From DATJZH01 sp052146815 (GTDB taxonomy: Bacteria; Actinomycetota; Actinomycetes; Streptosporangiales; Streptosporangiaceae): a stretch of DNA of 64,000 nucleotides. The notes below the pieces were generated by a model. It did not search any database, had not been told where the DNA came from, and saw nothing but the letters and a program-made list of their open reading frames with translations. Of the stretch, positions 8,669 through 17,398 are shown one piece after another (positions within the stretch are counted from its first letter, which is position 1; each line of letters starts with the position of its first letter). Both the position numbers and the translations under genes were made by a program. Where the stretch lies: contig JBKQMG010000040.1 of the NCBI GenBank assembly GCA_052146815.1, positions 42,136 to 106,135 of the forward strand. Reading direction: 5' to 3'.

Positions 8669-10186
8669 TCAGCCGTGGTTCCCGACGAATGCGGCGAGCC
8701 GCTCGGCCTGCGCCAGCCTGCTCGCCTCGTGCATGTACATCATGTGTCCTGACTCGTAGTAGGAGAAGTCGATATTGGCCGCCAGCTCGGCCGGGATCGC
8801 CAGCTGAGCGACATCGTGCTCGGCCGCGAAGTACGGGGTAGCCGCGTCGTAGTACCCGCACGCCAGGTGCACGCGCATCGCCGGGTTAGACCGCATCGCC
8901 TCGGCGAGCTTGTCCGCCACGTGCACGTGCATGTTCTCGAACTCCCGGAACGACCACGGACGCACCCGCTCGGTGAGGATCTCGTACGGCAGGTCGCTGT
9001 GGTAGCCGAGCTCGCCGCGGACGTAATGGTTGAGCGCGGCGGCGTAGGGGCCGGTGATCGCGTCCATCGACGGATCGGCGGTCATCATCTCCTGGCCGTA
9101 GTCCGCGCTCCAGCCGGTGAACCGCCCGTCGATGCGCCCGGCGGTGCGGCGCTGATCGCGCAGCAGCTCCGTCAGGAACCGCAGGTGCTCGGGCCGCAGG
9201 TTGACCCGGTCCAGGTAATCCGGCGCCAGGCCCGTCAGCGCCGCGAGCTTCGTCACCGCGCCGGCCCGCTCGGCGGCGGTCAGGCGGGAGCCGCGGGCCA
9301 GCACGGCCAGGTAGTCGCGGCCCGCGTAGGTTTCCGCGTCGTCCAGCACCTCGCGCAGCGGGCGCTCGCCGTGCTTGCCGTGATAGTGCGCGATCGCCGC
9401 GTATGTCGGCAGGTAGAGCGCGTACGGGAGGTCGTTGCCCGCACTGAACTCGATGGACCCGAGGTCAAGGCAGGCGGAAATCAGCATGAGGCCGTTGAGG
9501 TACATGCCGCAGCGCTCCTGCAGGTGCCGCGCCAGCCCCGCGGCCCGGACTGTCCCGTAGGACTCGCCGCACAGGTACTTGGGCGACATCCAGCGGTCGT
9601 TGCGAGTCGTCCAGAGCCGGATGACCTCGCCCACTGACTCGATATCCCCGCCGAAGCCGTGGAAGTCGGCGGATTTCTCGCCCTTGACGGCGCGCGAGTA
9701 TCCCGTGGAAACAGGGTCGATGAAGACTAGGTCGGAGTGTTTCAGCAGCGTCTGCTGGTTGTCGGCGAGCGCGTACGGCGGCGGCAGCAGCGCGCCGGCG
9801 TCGCCCATGAGCACCCGGCGCGGCCCGAGCAGCCCCAGGTGCAGCCACACGCTTGACGAGCCGGGACCGCCGTTGAACGCGAACGTGACCGGCCGGCGCT
9901 GCGCCCCGTCGGCCGCCCTGCCCCGGTTAGCGGCGCCGCCGGCCTTGGGCTGGCCGAGCGTGTAGGCGGTGACGAACACCTCGGCCTTGGCCTGCGCGCC
10001 GGCGAACTTGTCGTCGTCGTGCTCCTCTTTGCGCAGCACGACGCGCCCCGCGGTCACGGTGTACCGCAGCGGCTCGCCGTCGATGGTGAGCACGTGGCGG
10101 GTGGTGACGACATCATCCCTGGGCTCCCCGGCGGGGTCCGCGGCCGCGGGCTCCCGGTTCGGGCTCTGCGCCGGCTCTTCGCTCAT
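8669..10186 (-). CDS. Serine carboxypeptidase-like peptidase (family S10)
   Basis: Protein of 505 residues with the S10 serine carboxypeptidase signatures: FAFNGGPGSSSVWLHLG for the oxyanion region, CGESYGTVRAAGLA with the nucleophile serine near residue 200, an aspartate in CGYYDAATPYF and the histidine in ESGHMMYMHEA near the C terminus. The bacterial branch is usually annotated only as peptidase S10. I see no signal peptide, since the N terminus is acidic and Pro/Ala-rich, so it is probably cytosolic. ATG start at 10186. It is followed on the same strand by the ABC ATPase after a 69-base gap, and preceded by a 114-base gap in which I see no clear element. Confidence 0.9.
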   Translation of the reverse strand: MSEEPAQSPNREPAAADPAGEPRDDVVTTRHVLTIDGEPLRYTVTAGRVVLRKEEHDDDKFAGAQAKAEVFVTAYTLGQPKAGGAANRGRAADGAQRRPVTFAFNGGPGSSSVWLHLGLLGPRRVLMGDAGALLPPPYALADNQQTLLKHSDLVFIDPVSTGYSRAVKGEKSADFHGFGGDIESVGEVIRLWTTRNDRWMSPKYLCGESYGTVRAAGLARHLQERCGMYLNGLMLISACLDLGSIEFSAGNDLPYALYLPTYAAIAHYHGKHGERPLREVLDDAETYAGRDYLAVLARGSRLTAAERAGAVTKLAALTGLAPDYLDRVNLRPEHLRFLTELLRDQRRTAGRIDGRFTGWSADYGQEMMTADPSMDAITGPYAAALNHYVRGELGYHSDLPYEILTERVRPWSFREFENMHVHVADKLAEAMRSNPAMRVHLACGYYDAATPYFAAEHDVAQLAIPAELAANIDFSYYESGHMMYMHEASRLAQAERLAAFVGNHG

Positions 10187-10300
10187 GACGGGCGAGCATA
10201 ACCCGCGGCCGGCCTGCGAAGCCGCCGCCCCTGGCCGCTGGCCGCGGCCAGCACCTCGGCCCGCCCGGCCAGCGCCGCTATCAGGTGACCAGTGCGGTGG

Positions 10301-11080
10301 TCACCGGGCGCGCCCGGAGGCTGCGGCGACGAGGGCGCGGAACAGGCTCGGGTCCTCGCCGGCCTCCGGATGCCATTGCACCGCGACCACGAACGAGTGC
10401 TCGCTCTGATCGAGCTCCACCGCCTCGATCGTGCTGTCAGCGGCCCAGGCCGTGGCCGACAGGCCCTTGCCCAGCCGGTCGACACCCTGGTGATGGTGGG
10501 TGGGCACGACCACCGGCAGGTGGTCGGCGAGATCGGTCCGGCCGAGGATTCCGGCCAGCCTGGTGCCCGGCGCGACCCTGACCTCGTGCTCGCCGTAGCT
10601 GCCCGGCGTGGGGGAGTGCTCGTGATGCCCGACGACGTCGGGCAGGTGCTGGTGCAGGGTGCCGCCCCTGGCCACGTTGATGAGCTGCATGCCCCGGCAG
10701 ATCCCGAGCACCGGCAGCCCGAGCGACATCGCCTCGTCGAACAGCGCGGCCTCGGCCTCGTCGCGCTCATGCGAGCTGAGGCCCGTCACCGCCGCCCGCT
10801 CGGCCTCGTACCGGCCGGGATCGATGTCCCCGCCGCCGGAGAGCACCAGCCCGTCAAGCCGGCCGAGCCCTTCCTGGACCCCGGCTACCGGCGGCAGCAG
10901 GACCGGGATCCCGCCCGCCTGCACGACCCGGTCTGCGTACCGGCGCGGGAGCACCATTGCGGCGATATCCCAGTGTCCCCACCTGGCCTGCTCGCGGTAG
11001 CAGCTGATGCCGATCACCGGGCGCGCGGCGCCGGCGGCGGGAGCCTGTTCCTGCCCGCCGCCTGTCAGCAATTCGCTCAC
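10301..11080 (-). CDS. Gamma-glutamyl hydrolase, class I amidotransferase (PuuD-like)
   Basis: Cytosolic hydrolase of 259 residues expected to cleave a gamma-glutamyl amide, releasing glutamate. The catalytic cysteine is in GICRGMQLINV, the histidine-glutamate pair in VQWHPEAGED, and the family segment LVLSGGGDIDPGRYE is present, all matching PuuD-type gamma-glutamyl-GABA hydrolases (peptidase C26). It is the last gene of the five-gene amine-utilisation operon and starts 28 bases after the SDR gene. In that setting it would carry out the final step, for example gamma-glutamylglycine or gamma-glutamyl-GABA to glutamate plus the amino acid. Confidence 0.9.
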   Translation of the reverse strand: MSELLTGGGQEQAPAAGAARPVIGISCYREQARWGHWDIAAMVLPRRYADRVVQAGGIPVLLPPVAGVQEGLGRLDGLVLSGGGDIDPGRYEAERAAVTGLSSHERDEAEAALFDEAMSLGLPVLGICRGMQLINVARGGTLHQHLPDVVGHHEHSPTPGSYGEHEVRVAPGTRLAGILGRTDLADHLPVVVPTHHHQGVDRLGKGLSATAWAADSTIEAVELDQSEHSFVVAVQWHPEAGEDPSLFRALVAAASGRAR

Positions 11081-11108
11081 CAGACCCTCCGCTCTTTCGC
11101 CAGCGCGC

Positions 11109-11873
11109 TCACAAGGGTGTCACATAGGCACCGGCGATGCCGCCGTCGACCAGGAAGGACGACGCGGTGATGAACGAGGAGTCGTCGCTGGCGAGGAACG
11201 CGACGGCCGCCGCGATTTCCTCCGGCTCGGCGAAACGGCCCATTGGCACGTGCACCAGCCTGCGCGCGGCCCGCTCAGGGTCGGCGGCGAAGAGCTCACG
11301 CAGCAGCGGGGTACTCACCGGCCCCGGGCACAGCGCATTGACCCGGATGCCCGCACGGGCGAACTGGACGCCCAGCTCGCGGCTCATCGCCAGGACGCCG
11401 CCCTTCGACGCCGTGTAGGAAATCTGGGAGGTGGCGGCCCCGAGGACGGCGACGAACGACGCGGTGTTGATGATCGAGCCCTTGCCCTGCCGCTGCATGA
11501 CCGGCAGGACGTACTTGCAGCAGAGGTAGACCGAGGTGAGGTTGATCCGCTGGACCCGCTGCCACGCGTCGATTCCGGTCGTGAGGATGGAGTCGTCGTC
11601 AGGCGGCGAGATCCCGGCGTTGTTGAAGGCGATATCTACGCGGCCGAACCGGTCGGCGACCTCCGCGTACAGCTGGCAGACCTGGTCCTCGCTGGCGACA
11701 TCTGCGGCGATGAACAAGCCGCCGGTCTCGGCCGCGGCGGACTTGCCGGCGGACTCGTCGATATCGACCGCGACGATCCTCGCCCCCTCGGCGGCCAGCC
11801 GGCGCGCGCTGGCCAGGCCGATGCCGCTGCCGGCCCCGGTGATGACCGCGACCCGATCCTGCAAGCGCTCCAT
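11109..11873 (-). CDS. SDR-family oxidoreductase
   Basis: NAD(P)-dependent short-chain dehydrogenase of 254 residues. The cofactor loop is TGAGSGIG near residue 13, with VDIDE after the second strand pointing to NAD preference, NNAGIS for the structural asparagine region, and the catalytic YTASKGG near residue 150; the end is FLVDGGIAGAYV. It sits between the aldehyde dehydrogenase (8 bases upstream) and the amidotransferase. In the amine operon a dehydrogenase in place of the FAD oxidase PuuB would suit oxidation of an alcohol rather than an amine, which points toward ethanolamine. Confidence 0.92.
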   Translation of the reverse strand: MERLQDRVAVITGAGSGIGLASARRLAAEGARIVAVDIDESAGKSAAAETGGLFIAADVASEDQVCQLYAEVADRFGRVDIAFNNAGISPPDDDSILTTGIDAWQRVQRINLTSVYLCCKYVLPVMQRQGKGSIINTASFVAVLGAATSQISYTASKGGVLAMSRELGVQFARAGIRVNALCPGPVSTPLLRELFAADPERAARRLVHVPMGRFAEPEEIAAAVAFLASDDSSFITASSFLVDGGIAGAYVTPL

Positions 11874-11881
11874 CTGGCTCC

Positions 11882-13246
11882 TCAGCCGTCCGTGGCGATG
11901 AACACGTTCTTGGTCTCGGTGAAGGCATCGAGGGCATCAGGTCCGAGCTCACGGCCGAGACCTGACTGCTTGAACCCGCCGAACGGCGTCCAGTAGCGGA
12001 CTGACGAGTGGGAGTTCACCGACAGATTGCCGCTCTCGACGGCCCGGGCCACCCGGATCGCCCGCCCGACATTCTGGGTCCAGATTGACCCGGACAAGCC
12101 ATAGGGGCTGTCGTTGGCGATGGCCACTGCCTCGGCCTCGTCACGGAACGGCGTGACCGTCACCACCGGCCCGAAGACCTCCTCGGTGTAGGCCCGGTCG
12201 TCGCGGCTGACCGGCGCGAGCACAGTCGGCGGGAACCAGAATCCCCGTCCTTCCGGTGCCCTGCCGCGAAACGCCACCGGCGCGCCGGGGGGCACGTACG
12301 AGGCGACATGCTCACGGTGCGCGGCCGAGATCAGCGGTCCCATCTCGGTGGCGGGCGCCGCCGGGTCGCCGACGACCACGCCGCGGACAGCAGGCTCGAG
12401 CAGGTCCATGAAACGGTCGAGCACCGAATCCTGCACCAGGATCCTGGACCGCGCGCAGCAGTCCTGCCCGGCGTTGTCGAAGGCGGCGTACGGCGCCGTC
12501 GCCGCGGCCCGCTCGATGTCGGCGTCGGCGAAAACGATGTTGGCGTTCTTGCCGCCGAGCTCCAGGGTCAGCCGCTTCACCCGGCGCGCGCAGCCCGCCA
12601 TGATCTCCCGGCCCACCTCCGTGGACCCGGTAAAGACGATCTTGCGTACCTGAGGGTGATCGACCAGCCGCGTCCCGACGACGCTGCCCTTGCCCGGCAG
12701 AACCTGCAGGACGCCCTCGGGCAGCCCCGCCGCGAGCGCCAGCTCGCCGATTCGCATGGCGGTCAGCGGGGTCATCTCCGCCGGCTTGGCCACTACCGTG
12801 TTGCCCGCGGCCAGGGCGGGCGCCATGCCCCAGGCGAAGATGGGCATCGGGAAGTTCCAGGGCACGATCAGGCCGACGACTCCGAGCGGCTCGGCGAACG
12901 TGACGTTCAGGCCGCCGGCGACAGGTATCTGCCTGCCGGTCAGCCGCTCCGGCGCCGCCGAGTAGTACAGCAGGACGTCGCAGACGTGCGCGGCCTCCCA
13001 CTGGGCCTGGCCGATGGGGTGACCCGAGCTGGTGACCTCCAGCCGGGCCAGCTCGTCGGCATGCGCGTCCACCTCGCCGGCGAACCGCCGCAGCAGCCGG
13101 GCCCGGTCGCCGGGCGTCACCTCGCGCCACTCGGCGTGCGCCGCCGCTGCGCGCCCGACCGCGGCGTCGGTCTCCTCTGCTGAGGTCAGCCTGACCCTGG
13201 TCACGCTGGCCTCGGTCGCCGGGTTGACGACCGTGTATTCGGACAT
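11882..13246 (-). CDS. NAD(P)-dependent aldehyde dehydrogenase
   Basis: Aldehyde dehydrogenase of 454 residues. The substrate glutamate is in LELGGKNANIVF, the nucleophile cysteine in NAGQDCCARSR, and the cofactor region is VPWNFPMPIFAWGMAPALAAGN with FTGSTEVGREI. It is the third gene of the amine operon and would oxidise a gamma-glutamylated aldehyde (gamma-glutamylaminobutyraldehyde in the Puu pathway, or the glycinaldehyde equivalent in ethanolamine use). A 43-base gap separates it from the ligase gene upstream. It is slightly short for the family but all active-site parts are present. Confidence 0.93.
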   Translation of the reverse strand: MSEYTVVNPATEASVTRVRLTSAEETDAAVGRAAAAHAEWREVTPGDRARLLRRFAGEVDAHADELARLEVTSSGHPIGQAQWEAAHVCDVLLYYSAAPERLTGRQIPVAGGLNVTFAEPLGVVGLIVPWNFPMPIFAWGMAPALAAGNTVVAKPAEMTPLTAMRIGELALAAGLPEGVLQVLPGKGSVVGTRLVDHPQVRKIVFTGSTEVGREIMAGCARRVKRLTLELGGKNANIVFADADIERAAATAPYAAFDNAGQDCCARSRILVQDSVLDRFMDLLEPAVRGVVVGDPAAPATEMGPLISAAHREHVASYVPPGAPVAFRGRAPEGRGFWFPPTVLAPVSRDDRAYTEEVFGPVVTVTPFRDEAEAVAIANDSPYGLSGSIWTQNVGRAIRVARAVESGNLSVNSHSSVRYWTPFGGFKQSGLGRELGPDALDAFTETKNVFIATDG

Positions 13247-13289
13247 GCGCTATCCCGCCCTTGCCTGGTCCGGCCTCGCCGCCGGGCCG

Positions 13290-14705
13290 CTAGAGCCGCT
13301 CGAAGCAGCGCTGCATTTCCCAGTCAGTCACCGCCGCGTCGAAGGCAGCCAGCTCTACCCGCGCGTAGTTGGCGTAGTGCTCAGTCACCTCCTCGCCGAA
13401 CGACTGCCGTGCGAGCTCGCTCTTGCCCCACAGCTCGAGCGCGTCGCGCAGCGTGTGCGGCACCCTGGTGCTGCCGTCGGCGTAGGCGTTGCCCTCGAAC
13501 GCGGCCTCCAGGGGCAGCTCGCTGTCAATGCCGTGCAGACCGGCCGCGATCATCGCGGCGACCGCCAGGTGCGGGTTGACATCACCGCCGGGCACCCGGT
13601 TCTCCGCGCGCAGCGACGGGCCGTGACCGACGAGCCGCAGCGCGCAGGTCCGGTTGTCGACTCCCCACCGGACCGAGGTCGGCGCGAAGCTGCCCGGCAC
13701 GTAACGCTTGTAGGAGTTGATGTTCGGCGCGTAGCAGAGAGTCAGCTCGCGCATGGCGGCGAGCTGGCCGGCCAGGAAATGCTCGCCCAGCCGGGACAGG
13801 CCGTGCGGCCCGTCTCCGGCGAGCACCGGCGCGCCGTCCCCGCCGCGCAGTGACAGGTGAATGTGACAGGAATTGCCCTCGCGCGGGTTCGGCTTGGCCA
13901 TGAACGTGATGCTCATGCCGTCCTGCGCCGCGATCTCCTTGGCCCCGGTCTTGTAGATCGAGTGGTTGTCGCAGGTAGTGACCGCGTCGGCATAACGGAA
14001 GGCGATCTCATGCTGGCCCAGGTTGCATTCGCCCTTGGCCGACTCGACGTACAGGCCCGCGCCGGTCATGCCGCGCCGGATCCGGTGCAGCAGCGGCTCG
14101 ATCCGGCCGGTGCCGAGGATCGAGTAGTCGACGTTGTACTGGTTCGCGGGCGCGAGGTCGCGGTAGCCCTTGGCGGCGGCCTCCTCGTAGGAGTCGTTGA
14201 AGACCACGAACTCCAGCTCGGTGCCGGCCATCGCCAGCCAGCCGCGCTCGGCCAGCCGGTCGGTCTGGGCTTTCAGTATCTGCCGCGGCGAGGCCACGAC
14301 GGGGCTGCCGTCGTGCCAGGTCAGGTCGGCGATGACCAGAGCCGTGGATTCCTGCCATGGCACTTTGCGCAGCGTGTCCATGTCCGGGACGAGCACGAAG
14401 TCGCCGTACCCGCGGTCCCACGACGACATCTCGTAGCCATCGACGGTGTTCATGTCGACATCGACGGCCAGCAGGTAGTTGCAGCCCTCCGAGAAATGCT
14501 CGGCCACCTCGTCGATGAAGAATTCCGCCGACAGCCGCTTGCCCTGCAGCCGCCCCTGCATATCGGTGAAGGCCAGGACGACGGTATCGATCTCGCCCTC
14601 GCCGACCTCGACCCGCAACCGCTCGAGTGTCAGCATTCCGCGCTGCGTGCTATACGGGCCGTGGCCCCGGTACAACGGCATGAGCCTCCCATCGGTCTTC
14701 GTCAT
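13290..14705 (-). CDS. Glutamine-synthetase-like gamma-glutamyl-amine ligase
   Basis: ATP-dependent ligase of 471 residues in the type I glutamine synthetase fold. Seen are LAFTDMQGRLQGKRLSA near the N terminus, MAGTELEFVVF (metal-binding EXE), CNLGQHEIAFR, and the ATP/glutamate regions KPNPREGNSCHIHLSLR and NRVPGGDVNPHLAVAAM. The adenylylation tyrosine loop of true GlnA is absent, and the operon partners show it is a catabolic ligase like PuuA, GlnA3 or GlnA4 of Streptomyces. It should join glutamate to an amine taken up by the adjacent permease. Polyamine versus ethanolamine specificity cannot be read directly. Start ATG at 14705; MTKTDGRLMPLY. Confidence 0.92.
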   Translation of the reverse strand: MTKTDGRLMPLYRGHGPYSTQRGMLTLERLRVEVGEGEIDTVVLAFTDMQGRLQGKRLSAEFFIDEVAEHFSEGCNYLLAVDVDMNTVDGYEMSSWDRGYGDFVLVPDMDTLRKVPWQESTALVIADLTWHDGSPVVASPRQILKAQTDRLAERGWLAMAGTELEFVVFNDSYEEAAAKGYRDLAPANQYNVDYSILGTGRIEPLLHRIRRGMTGAGLYVESAKGECNLGQHEIAFRYADAVTTCDNHSIYKTGAKEIAAQDGMSITFMAKPNPREGNSCHIHLSLRGGDGAPVLAGDGPHGLSRLGEHFLAGQLAAMRELTLCYAPNINSYKRYVPGSFAPTSVRWGVDNRTCALRLVGHGPSLRAENRVPGGDVNPHLAVAAMIAAGLHGIDSELPLEAAFEGNAYADGSTRVPHTLRDALELWGKSELARQSFGEEVTEHYANYARVELAAFDAAVTDWEMQRCFERL

Positions 14706-14745
14706 TCCACGTTAGATGCCTGATCGCCGAGCGGGTAAGCCCGCG

Positions 14746-16278
14746 TCAGGAGGACAGTTCGCGCTCGATCGCCGCCAGTTCCTCCGGTGTGCCCTGCACG
14801 CGCGGACCGGTGAACCAGTGACGCGCGGAGACTAGCCAGTAGATGCCGGCGAATCCGAGCACCACAACGACGGCCACGACGGTGTAGTTGAAGTTCTTGA
14901 CGGTGATCGGACTGGCCGTGGGCAGCATGAACAAGACGGTGATGAACACGACCCATACCACGGCGATGGTGCCGACCAGGTAGCTCCAGCTGCCCAGGTG
15001 CCAGGGCCCGCGCTGGAAGCTCGAGCCCAGGCGCAGGCGCAGGAACGTCGGCAGCACGTAAGCGATGTACAGGCCGATTACCGCGATCGAGGTGACCGCC
15101 GCGTAGGCGGCGCTGTTCCACAGGTACGGCAGGCCCAGGATGAGGGCTCCGACGGCGGCAAGCCAGATGGCGTTCGTGGGAGTCCTGGTGCGCTTATTCA
15201 CCCGGTGCCAGACTCGCGAGGCCGGAAGTGCGCCGTCACGCGAGAACGCGTAGATCATCCGCGAGTTCGCGGTGACTGAAGACATGCCGCAGAAGAGCTG
15301 GGCGCCGATGGCGACGAGTAGCAGCAGCTTGCCGCCCGTGACCCCGACGGCGTCGATGAATATCTGCGCCGGGGGAACCCCGGTCGGTGAGTTGAGTTCC
15401 GCGGTGTAGTGCTGGATCGCGAAGGTAATGCCGATCAGCAGGATCCAGCCGGCGAACAGGGATACAACGATCGACATCACAATGCCGCGGGGGCCGCTGC
15501 GCGCCGCCGTGTGGGTTTCCTCGGTCATGTGCGCAGAGGCGTCATAGCCCGTGAATGTGTACTGCGCGAGCAGCAGACCGAGCAGCAGCACATAGAAAAT
15601 GCTGTGCCACCCGGTGATATTGAAGGTCGAGGTGAAGACGAACTTAGCCGACTGGTGGTGAGACGGCACGAACGTGAGCACGCCGACGATGATCAGCACG
15701 CCGAGGATGTGCCACCAGACGCTGACGTCGTTCAGCAGTGCGACCAGCCGGATGCCGAACTGATTCATCACGCCGTGCACAAGCAGCACCGCAGCGAAAA
15801 TCAGAATCGTGACCCAGTGGTAAGTCGGGGTTCCGAACTGCAGATTCAGCAGTGCGTTGATGAAGAAAGCGGCACCGAAGTCGATGCCGGCAGTCACCGC
15901 GACCTGGCCGAGGAAATTGAACCATCCGGTGAACCAGGACCACGCCGCCCCGTTCTTGCGCGCCAGCTTGGCCGACCAGTAGTACAGTCCGCCAGCGGTA
16001 GGGAAGCTCGAGCAGACCTCCGCCATCGCCAGGCCTACGAAAAGGGTCATGATGCCGACGATCGGCCAGCCCCACACGATGATGGCGGGTCCGCCGGTGC
16101 CCATGCCGTAGCCGTACAGCGTCAGGCAGCCGGACAGGATCGAGATGATGGTGAAGGACACGGCGAAGTTCGAGAAGCCCGACATCCGGCGCCGCAGTTC
16201 CTGGGCGTAGCCGAGGCTGTGCAGGGTTTCCTCGTCACTGCTGAGGGGGGCTGGCGCTGCTTGCTCGTTGACCGACAC
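14746..16278 (-). CDS. APC-superfamily amine/amino acid permease
   Basis: Inner-membrane transporter of 510 residues with about twelve helices. The amino acid/choline transporter signature is clear: LRRRMSGFSNFAVSFTIIS at the first helix, GYGMGTGGPAIIVWGWP, FPTAGGLYYWSAKLA, YTFTGYDASAHMTEET and FSRDGALPASRVW. This group includes GABA, choline and ethanolamine permeases. It is the first gene of the operon that continues with the gamma-glutamyl ligase and probably brings in the amine substrate. Its ATG at 16278 faces the FadR-type regulator gene across a 261-base promoter region. Confidence 0.92.
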   Translation of the reverse strand: MSVNEQAAPAPLSSDEETLHSLGYAQELRRRMSGFSNFAVSFTIISILSGCLTLYGYGMGTGGPAIIVWGWPIVGIMTLFVGLAMAEVCSSFPTAGGLYYWSAKLARKNGAAWSWFTGWFNFLGQVAVTAGIDFGAAFFINALLNLQFGTPTYHWVTILIFAAVLLVHGVMNQFGIRLVALLNDVSVWWHILGVLIIVGVLTFVPSHHQSAKFVFTSTFNITGWHSIFYVLLLGLLLAQYTFTGYDASAHMTEETHTAARSGPRGIVMSIVVSLFAGWILLIGITFAIQHYTAELNSPTGVPPAQIFIDAVGVTGGKLLLLVAIGAQLFCGMSSVTANSRMIYAFSRDGALPASRVWHRVNKRTRTPTNAIWLAAVGALILGLPYLWNSAAYAAVTSIAVIGLYIAYVLPTFLRLRLGSSFQRGPWHLGSWSYLVGTIAVVWVVFITVLFMLPTASPITVKNFNYTVVAVVVVLGFAGIYWLVSARHWFTGPRVQGTPEELAAIERELSS

Positions 16279-16364
16279 GGCGCACTCCTTGCGTCACAGG
16301 TCCGTGCTAAGGAAAGGCGGGGCTGCATGCTGGTACTGAGGGCTGGCCACGCTGCCGGTGTGAA

Positions 16365-16382
16365 TGGTCTAATAACAGACCA
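16365..16382. promoter_or_regulatory. Palindromic operator, probable FadR/GntR-family site
   Basis: TGGTCTAATAACAGACCA is a perfect inverted repeat (six bases, six-base centre, six bases) in an AT-rich patch of an otherwise GC-rich intergenic region between the permease and the regulator gene. FadR-type regulators commonly bind TGGT-Nx-ACCA-like palindromes, which this contains. Its position 87 bases before the permease ATG suits direct control of the amine operon. Confidence 0.65.
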
Positions 16383-16539
16383 ATGATGAACACGACCGAG
16401 GCAATGTTCAAGACCCCAGGCCAGATTCATCACCTGTGCCCCACCGGACTCCGGTACGCGGGTACGGGGGGGACCCGCGTGCCGGGACTACGCCGGCCGG
16501 CGCCGTAGAGTCGGCGTGGCGTCCCAGCGGAGGGCCACC

Positions 16540-17301
16540 GTGGCGAGCATCGGGGTCGATCTCACCGGCATACTGCGGCCGGTGCGCGAGGGCAATGCCT
16601 TCGAGGAGACGGTCGAGCGGCTGCTCACCGTCATCAAGCTCGGCCTGCTGGGTCCCGGCCAGCGGTTCCCGGCCGAGCGCGAGCTCGCCGCCCAGCTCGG
16701 GATCAGCCGTCTCACCCTGCGCGAGGCGATCCGCGAGCTGCAGCAGGCCAGGTTCGTCGAGTCGCGCCGCGGCCGGTTCGGCGGCACCTTCATTACCTAC
16801 CGCCCGCCCGCCCCCGACACCGGCGAGCTGCGCCGGCTGGCCCGCGAGGACGGCGAGAAGCTCACCGACGCGCTGACCTTCCGCCTGGCCGTGGAGTCCG
16901 GCGCCGCCGAGGCGCTCGCCACCATGCAGGCCCGCGACCGGCCGGGCCGGCGAGACCGCCTCCCAGCGAGGCCGGGCACGGGCGGGGTGCTGGCGGTCCG
17001 GCTGGCGGACGTCAAAGGCGCGGGACCGCAGGACTACCGGCGGCTGGACACGCTGTTCCACCTGTCGATCGCCGAGCAGACCGGATCAAGCCTGCTGGCG
17101 GCCGCCAGTGCGGACGCGCGAATGCGGCTGAACGACCTGCTTAACGCGATTCCCGTGCTGCAGCGCAACATCCAGCACACCGCCCGCCAGCATGCCGCCA
17201 TCGTCGATGCGATCATGGCCGGCGACCCCGACCGCGCCCGTCGCGCAGTCGCTGAGCACCTCGAAGGCACCGCCGCCCTGCTGCGCGGCTTCCTGGCCTG
17301 A
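16540..17301 (+). CDS. FadR-type GntR transcription regulator
   Basis: DNA-binding regulator of 253 residues. The winged helix-turn-helix is clear: PGQRFPAERELAAQLGISR, TLREAIRELQQARFVESRRG and GRFGGTFITY. The C-terminal all-alpha FCD ligand domain includes FRLAVESGAAEALA, YRRLDTLFHLSIAEQTGS and HAAIVDAIMAGDPDRARRAV, with histidines that usually bind a metal. I choose GTG 16540 since GGAGGG (16529-16534) lies just upstream; a GTG at 16516 in frame lacks a ribosome site. It diverges from the amine operon and probably represses it through the palindrome at 16365-16382. Confidence 0.9.
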   Translation: MASIGVDLTGILRPVREGNAFEETVERLLTVIKLGLLGPGQRFPAERELAAQLGISRLTLREAIRELQQARFVESRRGRFGGTFITYRPPAPDTGELRRLAREDGEKLTDALTFRLAVESGAAEALATMQARDRPGRRDRLPARPGTGGVLAVRLADVKGAGPQDYRRLDTLFHLSIAEQTGSSLLAAASADARMRLNDLLNAIPVLQRNIQHTARQHAAIVDAIMAGDPDRARRAVAEHLEGTAALLRGFLA

Positions 17302-17398
17302 GCCCTCCCGCGGCGAGCACGCCATCCGTGCCCGGCCGGCCCGGACCCGCCCAGCCGACCTACTTACAAGCTACTGAAGACGGGTGTCCGCCCGCGGC

